64,000 bases of DNA from an uncultured Lachnospiraceae bacterium (GTDB lineage: Bacteria > Bacillota > Clostridia > Lachnospirales > Lachnospiraceae). This document shows, piece after piece, positions 9,070 to 18,384 of this stretch. Each line of letters begins with the position of its first letter. Positions within the stretch are counted from its first letter, which is position 1. The stretch is taken from contig CANOEC010000003.1 in NCBI GenBank assembly GCA_947564735.1, positions 62,001 to 126,000 of the forward strand, written 5' to 3'. The position numbers were made by a program, and so were the translations under genes. Below the pieces are notes generated by a model. The model worked only from the letters and a program-made list of their open reading frames with translations. It was not told the DNA's origin and did no database searches.

Positions 9070-9443
9070 GTACTTTGCAGTTCATAACGAAAACTGCATC
9101 CTTCGTCATGAAACTCCACATCAGACAATCTGTACTTAAGCCTGTATAATTCTTCTTCCGTCAGCCTGTCAAACCGCCTGTGATAAAGCCGCACAGTATA
9201 TTCTCTTCCTCCGTCTTCATAAGTCACTCTCGTCAGATTAATCCCACAGTCCGTAAACCCTTCTTCTAAAAGCAGCGCTCTCGTCTTCGCCAGATAATCC
9301 TGTTCCAGCGCCGCATAATAGTGATTGTACTCTGCACGCTCGTGCTTCTCCTTACTCATCACGGTTCCTTTCACGCAGAAAAGGATAACAAGTACAAGTA
9401 AAACCGTAACAATCCCAAATCCTCTCTTCATCATTCCCTCCAT
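9066..9443 (-). CDS. small membrane-anchored protein, function unknown
   Basis: 125 residues. A Lys/Arg-flanked hydrophobic segment (residues about 6-26) is a signal anchor, so the rest is probably extracellular. The tail contains a DRLTEEELYRLKYRLSD stretch and two Cys (in FTDCGIN and DEGCSF) that could pair outside the cell. I do not recognise a family. Starts at Met1, Met4 or Met5 are all possible. The gene ends inside the SOS-type promoter of the next operon. Confidence 0.6.
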   Translation of the reverse strand: MEGMMKRGFGIVTVLLVLVILFCVKGTVMSKEKHERAEYNHYYAALEQDYLAKTRALLLEEGFTDCGINLTRVTYEDGGREYTVRLYHRRFDRLTEEELYRLKYRLSDVEFHDEGCSFRYELQST

Positions 9444-9640
9444 TTCCGTGCCGCTCCCTCATAGTATGTTGTTAATCTCCGGCACTCAGATACAGCTTTC
9501 GCGATTGAACATTTATCTCCGTCTCTGTTTCAATCCCTTCTCAATGTGATGTAATCATAACAAACCATATGTCCCATAAAACGGACTTCAATGAAGAATG
9601 CTTCACATTCTTCCGCTCCTTGGCGTAATTTTTATTCCAG

Positions 9641-9679
9641 AAAAAAAAAGACAGAGAGCAAAACACTTCGCTCTCTGCC
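9641..9679 (-). terminator. terminator of the transglutaminase gene
   Basis: On the minus strand, stem CAGAGAGC/GCTCTCTG followed by a run of nine T, 22 bp after the stop of the transglutaminase-like gene. Confidence 0.85.
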
Positions 9680-9700
9680 TTGTCTACCACCCCATGCCGC

Positions 9701-11299
9701 CTAATCCGTCAGCGTCACCTCATGGGTGATCAGATAAATGTCATCCTGCAATTTTTCTATACCCAGCGTCATCGTACATCTGCCTGCTCCTGCCGCTGTC
9801 ATCGCTTCCTCCATGTATGCCTGTCGGTATCCTTCAGATTCATAAGCCCTTTTCCACTCTTCAAACAACTGCTCTCCTGTAATCGCGTTAGTAAACGTAT
9901 AGTGTCCCCTGCCGTTTGACGTAATCTGCTGATAGCAGTCCGCACAGTATGCACCCATATCTGCAAACACCCGGTCTGAGGAAAGCCCCGTATCCGCAAT
10001 ACTGCGCATTCCGTCTTTCCCGTCTGGTATCTGTTCTCCGTCTGCTATCTGTTCTCCGTCCGGTATCTGTTCCCCGTCCTGTTTCTGCTCCGGCGTCCGG
10101 TACATCTGTCCGTTGCACGGCGGAAGATATACCGACATCTCCTTCCTGATATGGCTGCTCGCATACTCCGCATCGGATTTGTTAAAAAAGTCATAGTTTG
10201 CGCCTTCCGTATCATCCCATGTGGTATCCACATTGTAATAGCCATCGTCCAGCGCAACAATATTCCATGCATGGCTCTCTCCCGCATATCCGGTACAATA
10301 ATAACACGGAATGCCAAGCTGCTGCAAAATATACTGAAAGGCACGGGAATAACCTGCACAGACCGTTTCTCCGTTCACCAGCGCACTGTATGCGCTCTGA
10401 TTCATCTCGGCGCCCGCATGATAAGAAATTCTCTCCAGAAGCACATCATGAACCGCCTTCTCCTTCGTATACGAATCCGGCAGATTCTGTACCTGCGAAA
10501 CGACTGCATTCACCTGCGCGTCAAATACGGCTTTCGCACTGTCCAGTTCCTCCGCCGTGCGGTTAAATTCCAAATCAATCTCCACACACTGTCCCGACCG
10601 TTTATATTTACATGCATATGCCGTCTCCATCCAGAACAATTCTGGATGGTCATTGTACACGGCGGCAAAAATATCCCTAAGCCCCGACGACGAAATCTCC
10701 TCGACTGGCATAAATACCGGATTCAGCGCGTTGGCATTGGCATAAATCTGGCGATAAATATGCTTCTCTTTCTCGTCCAACATCGCATAATAAGGATAAA
10801 AGACCGCGTCAAAATCCAATCCGTCACCCGTATACCCGACATCCAGACGACTCTCGATATCTCCCGCCGCCGCATCGTCAATCTGCTGCGCCTCGTCCTG
10901 TATCTGCCGGTATCCGTTCTTTCCGGATACACTGTCCGGTATCACGATTCCGGACTCGTCAGGCGCAATATATCCCGATACACTATCGTTCATACCTTCC
11001 GCTAACCCCTGCGCATCCGGCTCTTTTTCCACACTTTCTCCATGAATGTCCGCCGCCTCTGCCGTGCCTGCATCCCCGTCCTCCGGAAAATAGACAATGC
11101 TCTTTGCCGCTGTATCCGTGAGATAACCGCTTTCAGGCTGTGCGGATGGTTCTGCCGTCACAGCCTGATTGTCCCCGTGATATAGAATTTCTTTGATTCT
11201 GTCCGTAACATCCGGTCTGACGGCGCATACAACAATCAGAATACACAAAAGTCCCATCAAGACCACCGGTACCAAAAGAATTTTCTTTAACACTTTCAT
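9701..11299 (-). CDS. membrane-anchored transglutaminase-like protein
   Basis: 532 residues. A hydrophobic anchor (residues 5-27) is followed by a Pro/Glu/Asp-rich linker and a transglutaminase-like (papain-fold) core with a full triad: Cys314 in GETVCAGYSR, His343 in ESHAWN and Asp358 in YYNVDTTWDD. Such proteins act outside the cell as proteases or crosslinkers; the substrate is unknown. A short in-frame repeat (three copies of a DGEQIP-type unit, nt about 10,020-10,080) lies after the core and may vary in copy number. A terminator follows. Confidence 0.85.
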   Translation of the reverse strand: MKVLKKILLVPVVLMGLLCILIVVCAVRPDVTDRIKEILYHGDNQAVTAEPSAQPESGYLTDTAAKSIVYFPEDGDAGTAEAADIHGESVEKEPDAQGLAEGMNDSVSGYIAPDESGIVIPDSVSGKNGYRQIQDEAQQIDDAAAGDIESRLDVGYTGDGLDFDAVFYPYYAMLDEKEKHIYRQIYANANALNPVFMPVEEISSSGLRDIFAAVYNDHPELFWMETAYACKYKRSGQCVEIDLEFNRTAEELDSAKAVFDAQVNAVVSQVQNLPDSYTKEKAVHDVLLERISYHAGAEMNQSAYSALVNGETVCAGYSRAFQYILQQLGIPCYYCTGYAGESHAWNIVALDDGYYNVDTTWDDTEGANYDFFNKSDAEYASSHIRKEMSVYLPPCNGQMYRTPEQKQDGEQIPDGEQIADGEQIPDGKDGMRSIADTGLSSDRVFADMGAYCADCYQQITSNGRGHYTFTNAITGEQLFEEWKRAYESEGYRQAYMEEAMTAAGAGRCTMTLGIEKLQDDIYLITHEVTLTD

Positions 11300-11319
11300 A
11301 ATCTTTCCGCTGCCGCCTC

Positions 11320-11931
11320 TTACTCCACAAGCGCTCCCTTAATTGCCGTCATCAGCTCTTCATAAGTTTCATATGCCGGAATCTGCGGATTGTCCTTCTT
11401 AATCTGCTCTGTGCTCTTGAATAAAAATCCTGCCTTGCTTGCCTTGATCATCCCCATATCGTTATGGCTGTCCCCACTGGCAATCGTATCGTAGCCGATG
11501 GACTGCAATGCTTTGACTGTTGTCAGCTTTGAATTCTCAATACGCATCTTAAAGCCCGTAATCTCACCGTCAGACGCCACTTCCAATGAATTGCAGAAGA
11601 TGGTCGGATAACCGAGCTTCTTCATCAAAGGTCCCGCAAACTGCGTGAAAGTATCGCTGATAATGATGACCTGCGTGATACTGCGCAGCTCGTCCAGAAA
11701 TTCTTTTGCTCCGGGAAGCGGATCGATTGTCGCAATCGTCTCCTGTATCTCTTTCAAGCCAAGTCCATGCTCCTTCAATATACCGATTCTCCATTTCATC
11801 AGCTTATCATAATCCGGTTCGTCCCTCGTCGTTCTTTGAAGCTCCGGAATACCGCTCGCCTTTGCAAACGCAATCCATATTTCGGGAACCAGAACGCCCT
11901 CCAAGTCCAGACACACGATATTCATACCCAT
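11320..11931 (-). CDS. thrH: phosphoserine phosphatase / homoserine phosphotransferase
   Basis: 203 residues of the HAD superfamily matching ThrH. Motif I is CLDLEGVLVPEIW, motif II is VIIISDTFTQF, a Lys lies in the TTVKAL stretch and motif III is IASGDSHNDMGM. ThrH dephosphorylates phosphoserine and can move the phosphate to homoserine, linking serine and threonine synthesis. AGAGGA lies 7 nt before the ATG at 11931. It ends 20 bp before the transglutaminase gene. Confidence 0.9.
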   Translation of the reverse strand: MGMNIVCLDLEGVLVPEIWIAFAKASGIPELQRTTRDEPDYDKLMKWRIGILKEHGLGLKEIQETIATIDPLPGAKEFLDELRSITQVIIISDTFTQFAGPLMKKLGYPTIFCNSLEVASDGEITGFKMRIENSKLTTVKALQSIGYDTIASGDSHNDMGMIKASKAGFLFKSTEQIKKDNPQIPAYETYEELMTAIKGALVE

Positions 11932-12048
11932 ATTCGTATCCTCTTTTCTTTCTAATATATTGTTTTATTTGTATTGATTTTCAACCTAACTGCTTATATA
12001 GATTCTTTGGTATTGGTTCTCTTGTTCGTTTTTCTTGTATTGGGTTCC

Positions 12049-12864
12049 CTACTCATTAAGGGACTGGCATCTGCCGGGCGAAAGAGTCACCACCCTGTCT
12101 CCAACGCGAAGATACAGCGTGACCGCCGTAGGATTATAGAGCAAATCCCCATCCGCAGACATGACCATCGCGCGCATCGCCTCAACATATTCATAAATCT
12201 CGATATTGGTCGCATACCACACATCTTCCCTGCCGCCAAGCTTCTCGCAGATTCCACTGATATGCTCCCAGTTATGCGCATCCTCAAACTCATAGCTGTG
12301 CCCCCATATGTAAAACAGCGACAGATTGCGGTATGCAGGTGCATTTAAAAAATTCTCCATTAAGGCATCCGTCACCTGCATATGATGGCATGTGGGATTC
12401 CATTTCATAAAATCTGCAGGCAGCGAAAAGTCCATGGTACTGCCCACCGTGCGGTTATAGACAATGCCAAGATCCGACGCGGTCCGAATCATCTGCTCAT
12501 TATATTCCCCGAAAGGATAAGACATCCCCCGCACAAGCTTACCGCAGCATTGCTCCAACGCCCGTCTGTCCTCGTATATCTCCGCAACCATCTGTGTCTT
12601 GGACAATTGGTTGAAAAAGGGATGCGACACCGCGTGGCAGGCAACTTCATGGTTTACATAAAGTTCCTTCACTTCCGCTGCCGTGACATAACCATCCATA
12701 TTAAGCGTTCCGCTGTTTAAGTGAAAGGTCGCCTTCACCTGATATTTATCAAATATGCTGACCAGACGCCTGTCATAATCCCTTGCATCGTCATAGCTGA
12801 AGGTCAGCGCCTTATCTTTTCCTTCCGGAAAAAGAAATCTGATGTCTCCTATCCGTATCTTCAT
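12049..12864 (-). CDS. polysaccharide deacetylase family protein
   Basis: 271 residues with a NodB-type carbohydrate esterase 4 fold: ALTFSYDDARDYDRR (metal/catalytic Asp pair), ATFHLNSG, HEVACHAVSHP (two metal-binding His) and YPFGEYNE. No signal peptide is seen, which is unusual for enzymes acting on wall peptidoglycan, so the substrate may be cytosolic or the export route different. It is followed by thrH after about 120 bp. Confidence 0.82.
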   Translation of the reverse strand: MKIRIGDIRFLFPEGKDKALTFSYDDARDYDRRLVSIFDKYQVKATFHLNSGTLNMDGYVTAAEVKELYVNHEVACHAVSHPFFNQLSKTQMVAEIYEDRRALEQCCGKLVRGMSYPFGEYNEQMIRTASDLGIVYNRTVGSTMDFSLPADFMKWNPTCHHMQVTDALMENFLNAPAYRNLSLFYIWGHSYEFEDAHNWEHISGICEKLGGREDVWYATNIEIYEYVEAMRAMVMSADGDLLYNPTAVTLYLRVGDRVVTLSPGRCQSLNE

Positions 12865-12891
12865 TGTATGTTCTCCTCTCCCTGCCTGTCC

Positions 12892-13461
12892 TTAGTTCAG
12901 CGGCTCTCTGCAAAAATAGCAGCTGTACCGCGTTTTCGGTATCATCGGAATCAGATTCTCCGCACCGCAGTAGCCGCAGTTGATACAGCGTTTGCCGTTC
13001 GGAATCCTCTCTCCGTCCAGATATCTCTGCGCCACTGCCAGACCGCCCCTCGTCTCGTATAAACGCTTCTGCTCCTCATATTTCTCCTTCGCATGTTCTC
13101 TGGCGTCAGCTTCCGCCTTTTCCATCAGATAAGCCGTCGTGGAATGTCCGTCTTCCTTTGCCTCCTGTATCGCCTGTTGCGCCGCGCTTTTGTGTACCGG
13201 CGTTTTTGTCATGCCATGCGGCGTAAATACGCCCTTTTTATGATTCGCTCCATCCAAAGAACCCGGTCTTGGATTTTGCGGATAAGGATTCTGCGGATTC
13301 TGAAACGTCTGCGGACTCCGGTTGTCTGACGGATTTGCCGTGGTGACGGTGGTGTTCGGCTGGGAACCGTTTCCCCGCGCACCGCCGCCATTTCCCTTTG
13401 CATTCTGAACCCTCTTATACACTATCGTACACACAATAATAATAAATATCAGTTCTATCAT
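12892..13461 (-). CDS. membrane-anchored zinc-ribbon protein, function unknown
   Basis: 189 residues: an N-terminal transmembrane helix (residues 1-18), a long disordered Asn/Pro/Gln/Gly-rich stretch, a charged helix and a C-terminal zinc ribbon (CINCGYCG, then CYFCRE). The topology would leave the ribbon in the cytosol if the N-terminus is outside. No family was recognised. It lies 27 bp before the deacetylase gene in the direction of transcription, so probably cotranscribed with it. Confidence 0.65.
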   Translation of the reverse strand: MIELIFIIIVCTIVYKRVQNAKGNGGGARGNGSQPNTTVTTANPSDNRSPQTFQNPQNPYPQNPRPGSLDGANHKKGVFTPHGMTKTPVHKSAAQQAIQEAKEDGHSTTAYLMEKAEADAREHAKEKYEEQKRLYETRGGLAVAQRYLDGERIPNGKRCINCGYCGAENLIPMIPKTRYSCYFCREPLN

Positions 13462-13490
13462 TCGTATCCCCTCCGTTGCTATCTACCCTC

Positions 13491-13514
13491 ATAAAAACTG
13501 TCCCAAACAGTTTT
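13491..13514 (-). terminator. terminator after holA
   Basis: AAAACTGT, a 5-nt loop, ACAGTTTT, followed on the minus strand by T residues, about 50 bp after the holA stop. Confidence 0.5.
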
Positions 13515-13565
13515 CTTCCAGCGCACTGTATTTTGTCCGGTCAGCCAGAAAAACGTATCAGCGTC

Positions 13566-14549
13566 CTAGGAAGCCGCACTGTACTTGACAATCAGAAGCT
13601 CCACACTCATCACATCATTCATTCTGCCGGTCTTAACCGCCTCTTCCGCCTCCACGCAATCCGTCAATGCCCTGCGCAGATCGGTCTCCTTAAATTTCGC
13701 CGCCTGTGCCACATATTTTCTGGCGATAAATCCCGCCAGTCCCACCTTCTCTCCGATGGCGCCTGCGTCAAAGCCTTTGTTTTTTAATTCTTTCACCTGC
13801 AAGAGCAGATTAAACTGTCTCGTAATCAGAAACAGTATCCGCATAGGCGGTTCCTTAAGCGTCAAAAGGTCATAATACAAATCCATTGCCACCCTCTGCC
13901 GTCTCTCCGCCACCGCATTGATCATATCAAATATCTGGCTGCTCACCTGCTTCGTGCAGACCGCCTCGATATCCTGCGCCGTAATCACGTCTTTCTCCAT
14001 ACAATAACAGAGCAGCTTTTCAAGTTCCCCCCGGATGTTTTCCATATCAGACCCTGTTTTATCCAGAAAAAGGTTCAAATCCCTCTCCGTAATGTTCTTG
14101 TTCTCTTTTTTTAAAAACCCAAGTATCCAGCGTTTCAGCGTTGTCTCGTCCTGCGCCTTAAACTCGATGGCGCGCCCCTTTGCCGTCGCCGCCTTATAGA
14201 GCTTACTGCGCTTATCTGCCGCAGACTCCACAAACACAAAGTAAGATGTCGGTGATATTTCCGTCAGATATTCCGCCAGCGCCTCTCCGCCATGTGCAAA
14301 CAGCCCGCTGTTTTCTAGCATGATCACTCGTCGCTCCGCCAGAAAGGGCATTGTCTGCGCCAAGTCAATCACTTCGCCTACTCTGACGTCCTTCCCCTCA
14401 AAATAGTGGAAATTCATATCGTCTCCACCGTCCAGCAGTGCATTTTTCAGCTTCTCTTTATACTGATTGCGCAGGTATGCCTCTTCGCCGTACAAAATAT
14501 AAACCTGTTTCAGTTGTCCAGATTGTATTTCTTCCAATAATTTTTTCAT
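13566..14549 (-). CDS. holA: DNA polymerase III delta subunit
   Basis: 327 residues, the clamp-loader delta subunit that opens the sliding clamp. Recognisable are VYILYGEEAYLRNQYK near the N-terminus, RVIMLENSG, the YFVFVES strand and a C-terminal helical domain (LLFLITRQFNLLLQVKEL). The ATG at 14549 gives the usual N-terminus MKKLLEEI; the longer frame to 14615 would run into the upstream gene. It follows the REC-synthetase gene by 31 bp. Confidence 0.9.
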   Translation of the reverse strand: MKKLLEEIQSGQLKQVYILYGEEAYLRNQYKEKLKNALLDGGDDMNFHYFEGKDVRVGEVIDLAQTMPFLAERRVIMLENSGLFAHGGEALAEYLTEISPTSYFVFVESAADKRSKLYKAATAKGRAIEFKAQDETTLKRWILGFLKKENKNITERDLNLFLDKTGSDMENIRGELEKLLCYCMEKDVITAQDIEAVCTKQVSSQIFDMINAVAERRQRVAMDLYYDLLTLKEPPMRILFLITRQFNLLLQVKELKNKGFDAGAIGEKVGLAGFIARKYVAQAAKFKETDLRRALTDCVEAEEAVKTGRMNDVMSVELLIVKYSAAS

Positions 14550-14580
14550 AAATCCAGTATATTGTATCCTGCACAAATAA

Positions 14581-15666
14581 TCAATTGATATGTTTTGCAA
14601 TAACGGAACGATCAATCTTATTCCGGATATCCTGCATCTGATAATCCAGCGCCTCTATGGAATCCGCGCAAATACGCAGTTGTCTTTCGATTTCCTCCGT
14701 ATCCTCCACGTCCTTCTTATACTTCAGCTTATGCTCAACGCTCGCCCAGAAATCCATGGCAATCGTGCGAAACTGTACCTCCGCCTTCATATACTTTTTC
14801 TCGTCGGAAAGAAAAATAGGCACGCTCAATATCAAGTGCAGACTCCGATACCCGTTCGGCTTAGGGCTGCTGATATAGTCCTTCTTTCTGAGCAGGATAA
14901 AATCGTCCTGCTTAATCAAAAAGTCCGCCAGCCGATAGATATCATCCGGGAAAGAACAAATAACCCTGAGACCGGCGACATCAGTCAGATGCTCTCTGAT
15001 GCTTTCCACTGTCACCGGATATCCCTTATACGCCAGCTTTGCATAAATGCTTGTGGGTGACTTTAATCTGCTCTTGATGGATTCAAAAGGATTCCTGTTA
15101 TACACTTGGGAGAACTCCTCATTGAGCACCTTAAGACGCGTCTCCACCTCCATAATCGTGGCGCGGTACTCCATCATCAGTCTGTTAAAAGGCTCTGTCT
15201 CACGCAGCTTCTCCGCCTGCATCTCAATAATCTGGTGCTGCTTTTCCAGTGTCTCCTCCTGCTCCTCAACCTTCTGTTCCAATTGGTTTTTATATGTAAA
15301 AAGCTGCATCGCATTCTTGACTCTGTTCTTCACAATGGAGGTTTCAAAGGGCTTATGTATAAAATCAGACACTCCCATCTCCAGACACCTGTTTTCGACC
15401 TCAATAGCATGTTCACTGCTGATAATCAGCACCGGTATTTTCTGCAGCCAGCCCTGCGCTTTCAAATCCGAGATTACAGCAAATCCATCCCTCTTCGGCA
15501 TATGCAGATCTAAAAGCACCGCCGAAAACTCCTCCCGCTGCTTCTTCAGCATAAATAGCGCCTCTTCTCCGTCCGCCGCCATGACCACATTGTAATCGTC
15601 CTCTAACATGACACGGAGAATCTCCCGGTTCACCTCCGCATCGTCAACTACCAGTATCTTTTGCAT
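14581..15666 (-). CDS. response-regulator receiver fused to a RelA/SpoT-type (p)ppGpp synthetase domain
   Basis: 361 residues in three parts. Residues 1 to about 120 are a CheY-like receiver with Asp8/Asp9, phospho-acceptor Asp53 (LLDLHMPKRD) and the conserved HKPFE lysine. Residues about 130-175 are a coiled coil. Residues about 175-345 are a RelA/SpoT synthetase fold: RLKSPTSIYAKLAYKG, DVAGLRVICSF, KPNGYRSLHLIL and EVQFRTIAMDFWASVEHKL. No HD hydrolase domain is present, so it resembles a small alarmone synthetase under two-component control. That control is inferred from domain order; the partner kinase is not in the window. It has its own promoter. Confidence 0.88.
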   Translation of the reverse strand: MQKILVVDDAEVNREILRVMLEDDYNVVMAADGEEALFMLKKQREEFSAVLLDLHMPKRDGFAVISDLKAQGWLQKIPVLIISSEHAIEVENRCLEMGVSDFIHKPFETSIVKNRVKNAMQLFTYKNQLEQKVEEQEETLEKQHQIIEMQAEKLRETEPFNRLMMEYRATIMEVETRLKVLNEEFSQVYNRNPFESIKSRLKSPTSIYAKLAYKGYPVTVESIREHLTDVAGLRVICSFPDDIYRLADFLIKQDDFILLRKKDYISSPKPNGYRSLHLILSVPIFLSDEKKYMKAEVQFRTIAMDFWASVEHKLKYKKDVEDTEEIERQLRICADSIEALDYQMQDIRNKIDRSVIAKHIN

Positions 15667-15755
15667 TTCTTTTCCCCTTTTGCATGTGTAAGCGCCTGCT
15701 TTTTTGTCTTACAATCCGTTTCCCCTGTTTTATATTCTTTTTTATTCCTCTTTAT

Positions 15756-15784
15756 ATAATATAGATTCTGCACACATCCGTCAA
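15756..15784 (-). promoter_or_regulatory. promoter of the REC-synthetase gene
   Basis: TTGACG (15779-15784), 17 bp, TATTAT (15756-15761) on the minus strand; the -35 overlaps the end of comEC, so the gene need not depend on comEC transcription. Confidence 0.6.
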
Positions 15785-17460
15785 TTTCTATATGCATCAA
15801 ACACACATTTCTTGTTACGGTCCACAAGATACTCCTCCACCTTCACTTTTCCGCCGTTTACGCGCACCGTTATCGCACCGCTTTCCTGCGTCCGGTAAAT
15901 CAGGCAGTCACGTTCTGCAAGCCTCTCTAACAGTTCCTCGTGGGGATGCCCGTACCGGTTATTCCGCCCTGCAGAAATCAAGGCAATGCGCGGATTGACA
16001 GTATCCAGAAAATCTTTTGTTGTGGAATTTCTGGAACCGTGGTGTGCGACTTTTAGCAAAGTTATGTCAACTGATTCCTTCCATATACTCCCTGCATTCT
16101 CAATATTTCTTATTATCTCTCCATTTTCTTTTTTCTCTGTCTTCCTTATTTCCTCCAACACCATTTTTTCTCCTTCCCCCTCCAAATCTCCTGTAAACAG
16201 TGCCGTAAACGTTCCGTAAGTAAGATACAGTACGGTGGAATATGCATTGCTGTCTTCCATATTCCATCCTTTTTGCGGATGCAGGCAGGTTAACATAACT
16301 TTTCCGCATTGCAGGATATCTCCTTTTCCGATATAACACACCGGTATGCCGCTTTGCATGGCAAGATACTCAAGTTCATGGTACTGTTCATTTCTTCCCG
16401 CCGCTCCCACATCGGGCAGATAGAGCACTCCAATAGAAATACCGTTTGTTTTCGTCTCATTTAGCAGCGTACAGATACCGCTTACGTGGTCACCGTCTGG
16501 GTGGGTGACTACCACGGCATCCAGATGCGATACGCCTTCATGTTTCAAATAGGGCGTCATCTGGTAGTCGGCCACCTTCTGGTTGTCCGAGCTTCCGCCG
16601 TCAATCAGCATGTGGATACCACTGTCTTCCGTCAGATAAATACAGTCTCCCTGTCCCACATCTACCATCGTAATCTCAAGACCCTTTGGCAGCCTGATGG
16701 TCAATACAAGCAGTGCACAGGCTGCCCCCTGCCAGAAATACAGTTTCGGAAGCCGGCTGTTCCAGACAAGTAATGCCGCTAAGATTCCGAAGAACAGCAG
16801 AATCTGCCACGGCTGCGGACAACCGGTAATCCACTTGCTGCCGGGAAGGCTAAGACCTATGTGGCAAAGCTTTTCATATATTTCCAACATAAAATGCACC
16901 GGATACGCAGTGACAGCGCCCATAGGCAAAAAAAGCGCAGCAAGCCCCATACTGAGCAGCCCGCCCAGCAGCAAAAACGTCATGCAGGGAATCACAAGGA
17001 GATTCAACAGTACCGAATAAGGCGGAAATTCATAATAAAAGCCAAGATAAACCGGCAGCGTGGCAATGGATATGGCGGCGCCGGACACTGCCATCTTCTC
17101 CAGTCTGCCGCGTCCAAACAAATTCTCCGATGCCGCCGGCAGAAAGATTCCGATGCCGCAGATGGCGCCAAAGGAAAAGAGAAACCCGCTATGCTGCAAA
17201 TATAGCGGCTGCTGCACAAGCGCCATAAGCGCCGCCACAGTCAGAGCAGTCAATAAATCATAGGTTCTTCCTATCATTTTTGCAAAAAGATGCATAACAA
17301 ACATAATATACGCCCGAAAAATGGAAATTCCCATGCCCGTCATCGTACCATAACAATACATGAACCCTGCACACAGAATGATGTTAACTGTATCCGGAAC
17401 CCGCATTTTATGCAGAAGCTTATGAAAACCCATTCCAATAACCGACAAATGCAGACCCGT
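15781..17460 (-). pseudogene. comEC: comEC, 5' part removed by prophage insertion
   Basis: The remaining frame encodes the C-terminal two thirds of ComEC, the membrane channel for DNA uptake in competence: the multi-helix Competence domain, then a metallo-beta-lactamase-like domain (TMVDVGQGDC, VVTHPDGDHVSG, KVAHHGSRNS). Full ComEC is about 750-850 residues; here at most about 560 remain and the N-terminal OB-fold region is absent. Upstream, the frame reads TQTGLHLSVIGM and stops at a TAG (17470-17472), where intact ComEC would have an AISGLHLS-like motif. A TTG at 17448 is the only near start. The missing half should lie beyond the right end of the prophage. Confidence 0.85.
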
Positions 17461-17475
17461 CTGGGTATTCTATCT
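17449..17475. other. attL: comEC/prophage junction
   Basis: Minus-strand codons from 17457 leftward encode the conserved ComEC GLHLS motif, while bases right of about 17,460 no longer match ComEC and hit an in-frame stop. Serine recombinase genes lie inside the boundary. Large serine integrases use short core sequences, so the exact crossover dinucleotide cannot be fixed without the other end. Confidence 0.65.
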
Positions 17476-17887
17476 AACTAAAAAATAGCGTTAATCAGCA
17501 TATTTATTGAAATATCCCCTGTTTCCCCTCCCTCTCTATCCCCCTGTGCGAAGGGGGATAGAATTTTTACCCCCATAACCATAATCCATATTTATCTATT
17601 TTGCCAAATGGTAATATCCCCTCTCCATTACCCTGAGCGACACAGTCATAAAATCTCCCTTGCCATACACAGATTTTACCACCATTTGAAACCACTCCAT
17701 CATCCCAAAAGTACCGTTTTTCTGCGGTTTCTTCACTGTATTATTTCACCGATAAGAAACTCTTAAGGGACATCTAAACTCTTTCCCTACAAATAAAATA
17801 GCGTAAATATAGACTCTATCCCCTCATTCAAAAAAGCGGCTGCCACTGCAACCGCCAATTATCAAAACTCTTTTTGAAACAACACAT
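17476..17887. other. noncoding prophage end with inverted repeats
   Basis: No credible gene in about 410 bp. It holds a 9-bp perfect inverted repeat CTATCCCCC/GGGGGATAG (17536-17544, 17553-17561) followed by AATTTTT, a second small hairpin GGTAAT/ATTACC (about 17,610-17,633), repeated TATCCCC strings, and two copies of an AAATAGCGT element (about 17,483 and 17,796). These may be recombinase binding sites or terminators that insulate the junction. Confidence 0.5.
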
Positions 17888-18109
17888 TCAATCTCTCAAA
17901 AACTTAATCGGATCACTATTCCAATCTATATTATAATATATACCAAATCGTTTAGCCTGCCCTTTTGCAAAGTCCATATCCTCATTTGCCGCCATTATTA
18001 TATATCCGAAAATCTGCGTTTCCCATACATCATGGTCAATTCGTCCCACATCATAAAGCCGATTACTACGACTTACATCAACATGGTATTCTCCATCTAT
18101 GTAACCCAT
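17888..18109 (-). CDS. small prophage-end protein, function unknown
   Basis: 73 residues, soluble and acidic to neutral, with a DVWETQIFGYIIMAANEDMD stretch. It starts 3 bp after the stop of the next gene upstream, so the two are probably translated together. No family recognised. It is the last gene before the attachment junction. Confidence 0.55.
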   Translation of the reverse strand: MGYIDGEYHVDVSRSNRLYDVGRIDHDVWETQIFGYIIMAANEDMDFAKGQAKRFGIYYNIDWNSDPIKFLRD

Positions 18110-18112
18110 TCC

Positions 18113-18301
18113 CTATTCCTCCTCTGAATCTAAATCAAAAAAAACAGACCAGTTATCTACAAATTTTTTATGAAACTCTTTTTGCGATAAATGTTTTTTA
18201 TTGCCCGCAAGTTCTGCATAGACTGTATATGCCGCCGCCTGAATGCAAGCACGCAAATCAAGCGCCATATCATCCAATTTTTGTTCTTCCCTAAGTGACA
18301 T
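18113..18301 (-). CDS. small prophage-end protein, function unknown
   Basis: 62 residues, helical, charged and ending in an acidic tail (FFDLDSEEE). GGAGGAGG lies shortly before the ATG at 18301. It is separated from the recombinase genes by a strong terminator, so it needs its own promoter or readthrough; no clear promoter was seen. Confidence 0.55.
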   Translation of the reverse strand: MSLREEQKLDDMALDLRACIQAAAYTVYAELAGNKKHLSQKEFHKKFVDNWSVFFDLDSEEE

Positions 18302-18321
18302 TTCTCTTCCTCCTCCGTAAC

Positions 18322-18367
18322 CAAAAAAATGGTCTCCTTACGCCACAAATTATAGCATAAGGAGACC
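18322..18367 (-). terminator. strong terminator after the recombinase genes
   Basis: Stem GGTCTCCTTAtGC/GCgTAAGGAGACC (13 bp, one wobble) followed by A and seven T on the minus strand, 18 bp after the stop of the second recombinase gene. Confidence 0.9.
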
Positions 18368-18384
18368 TCCTACTCAATATTCTT

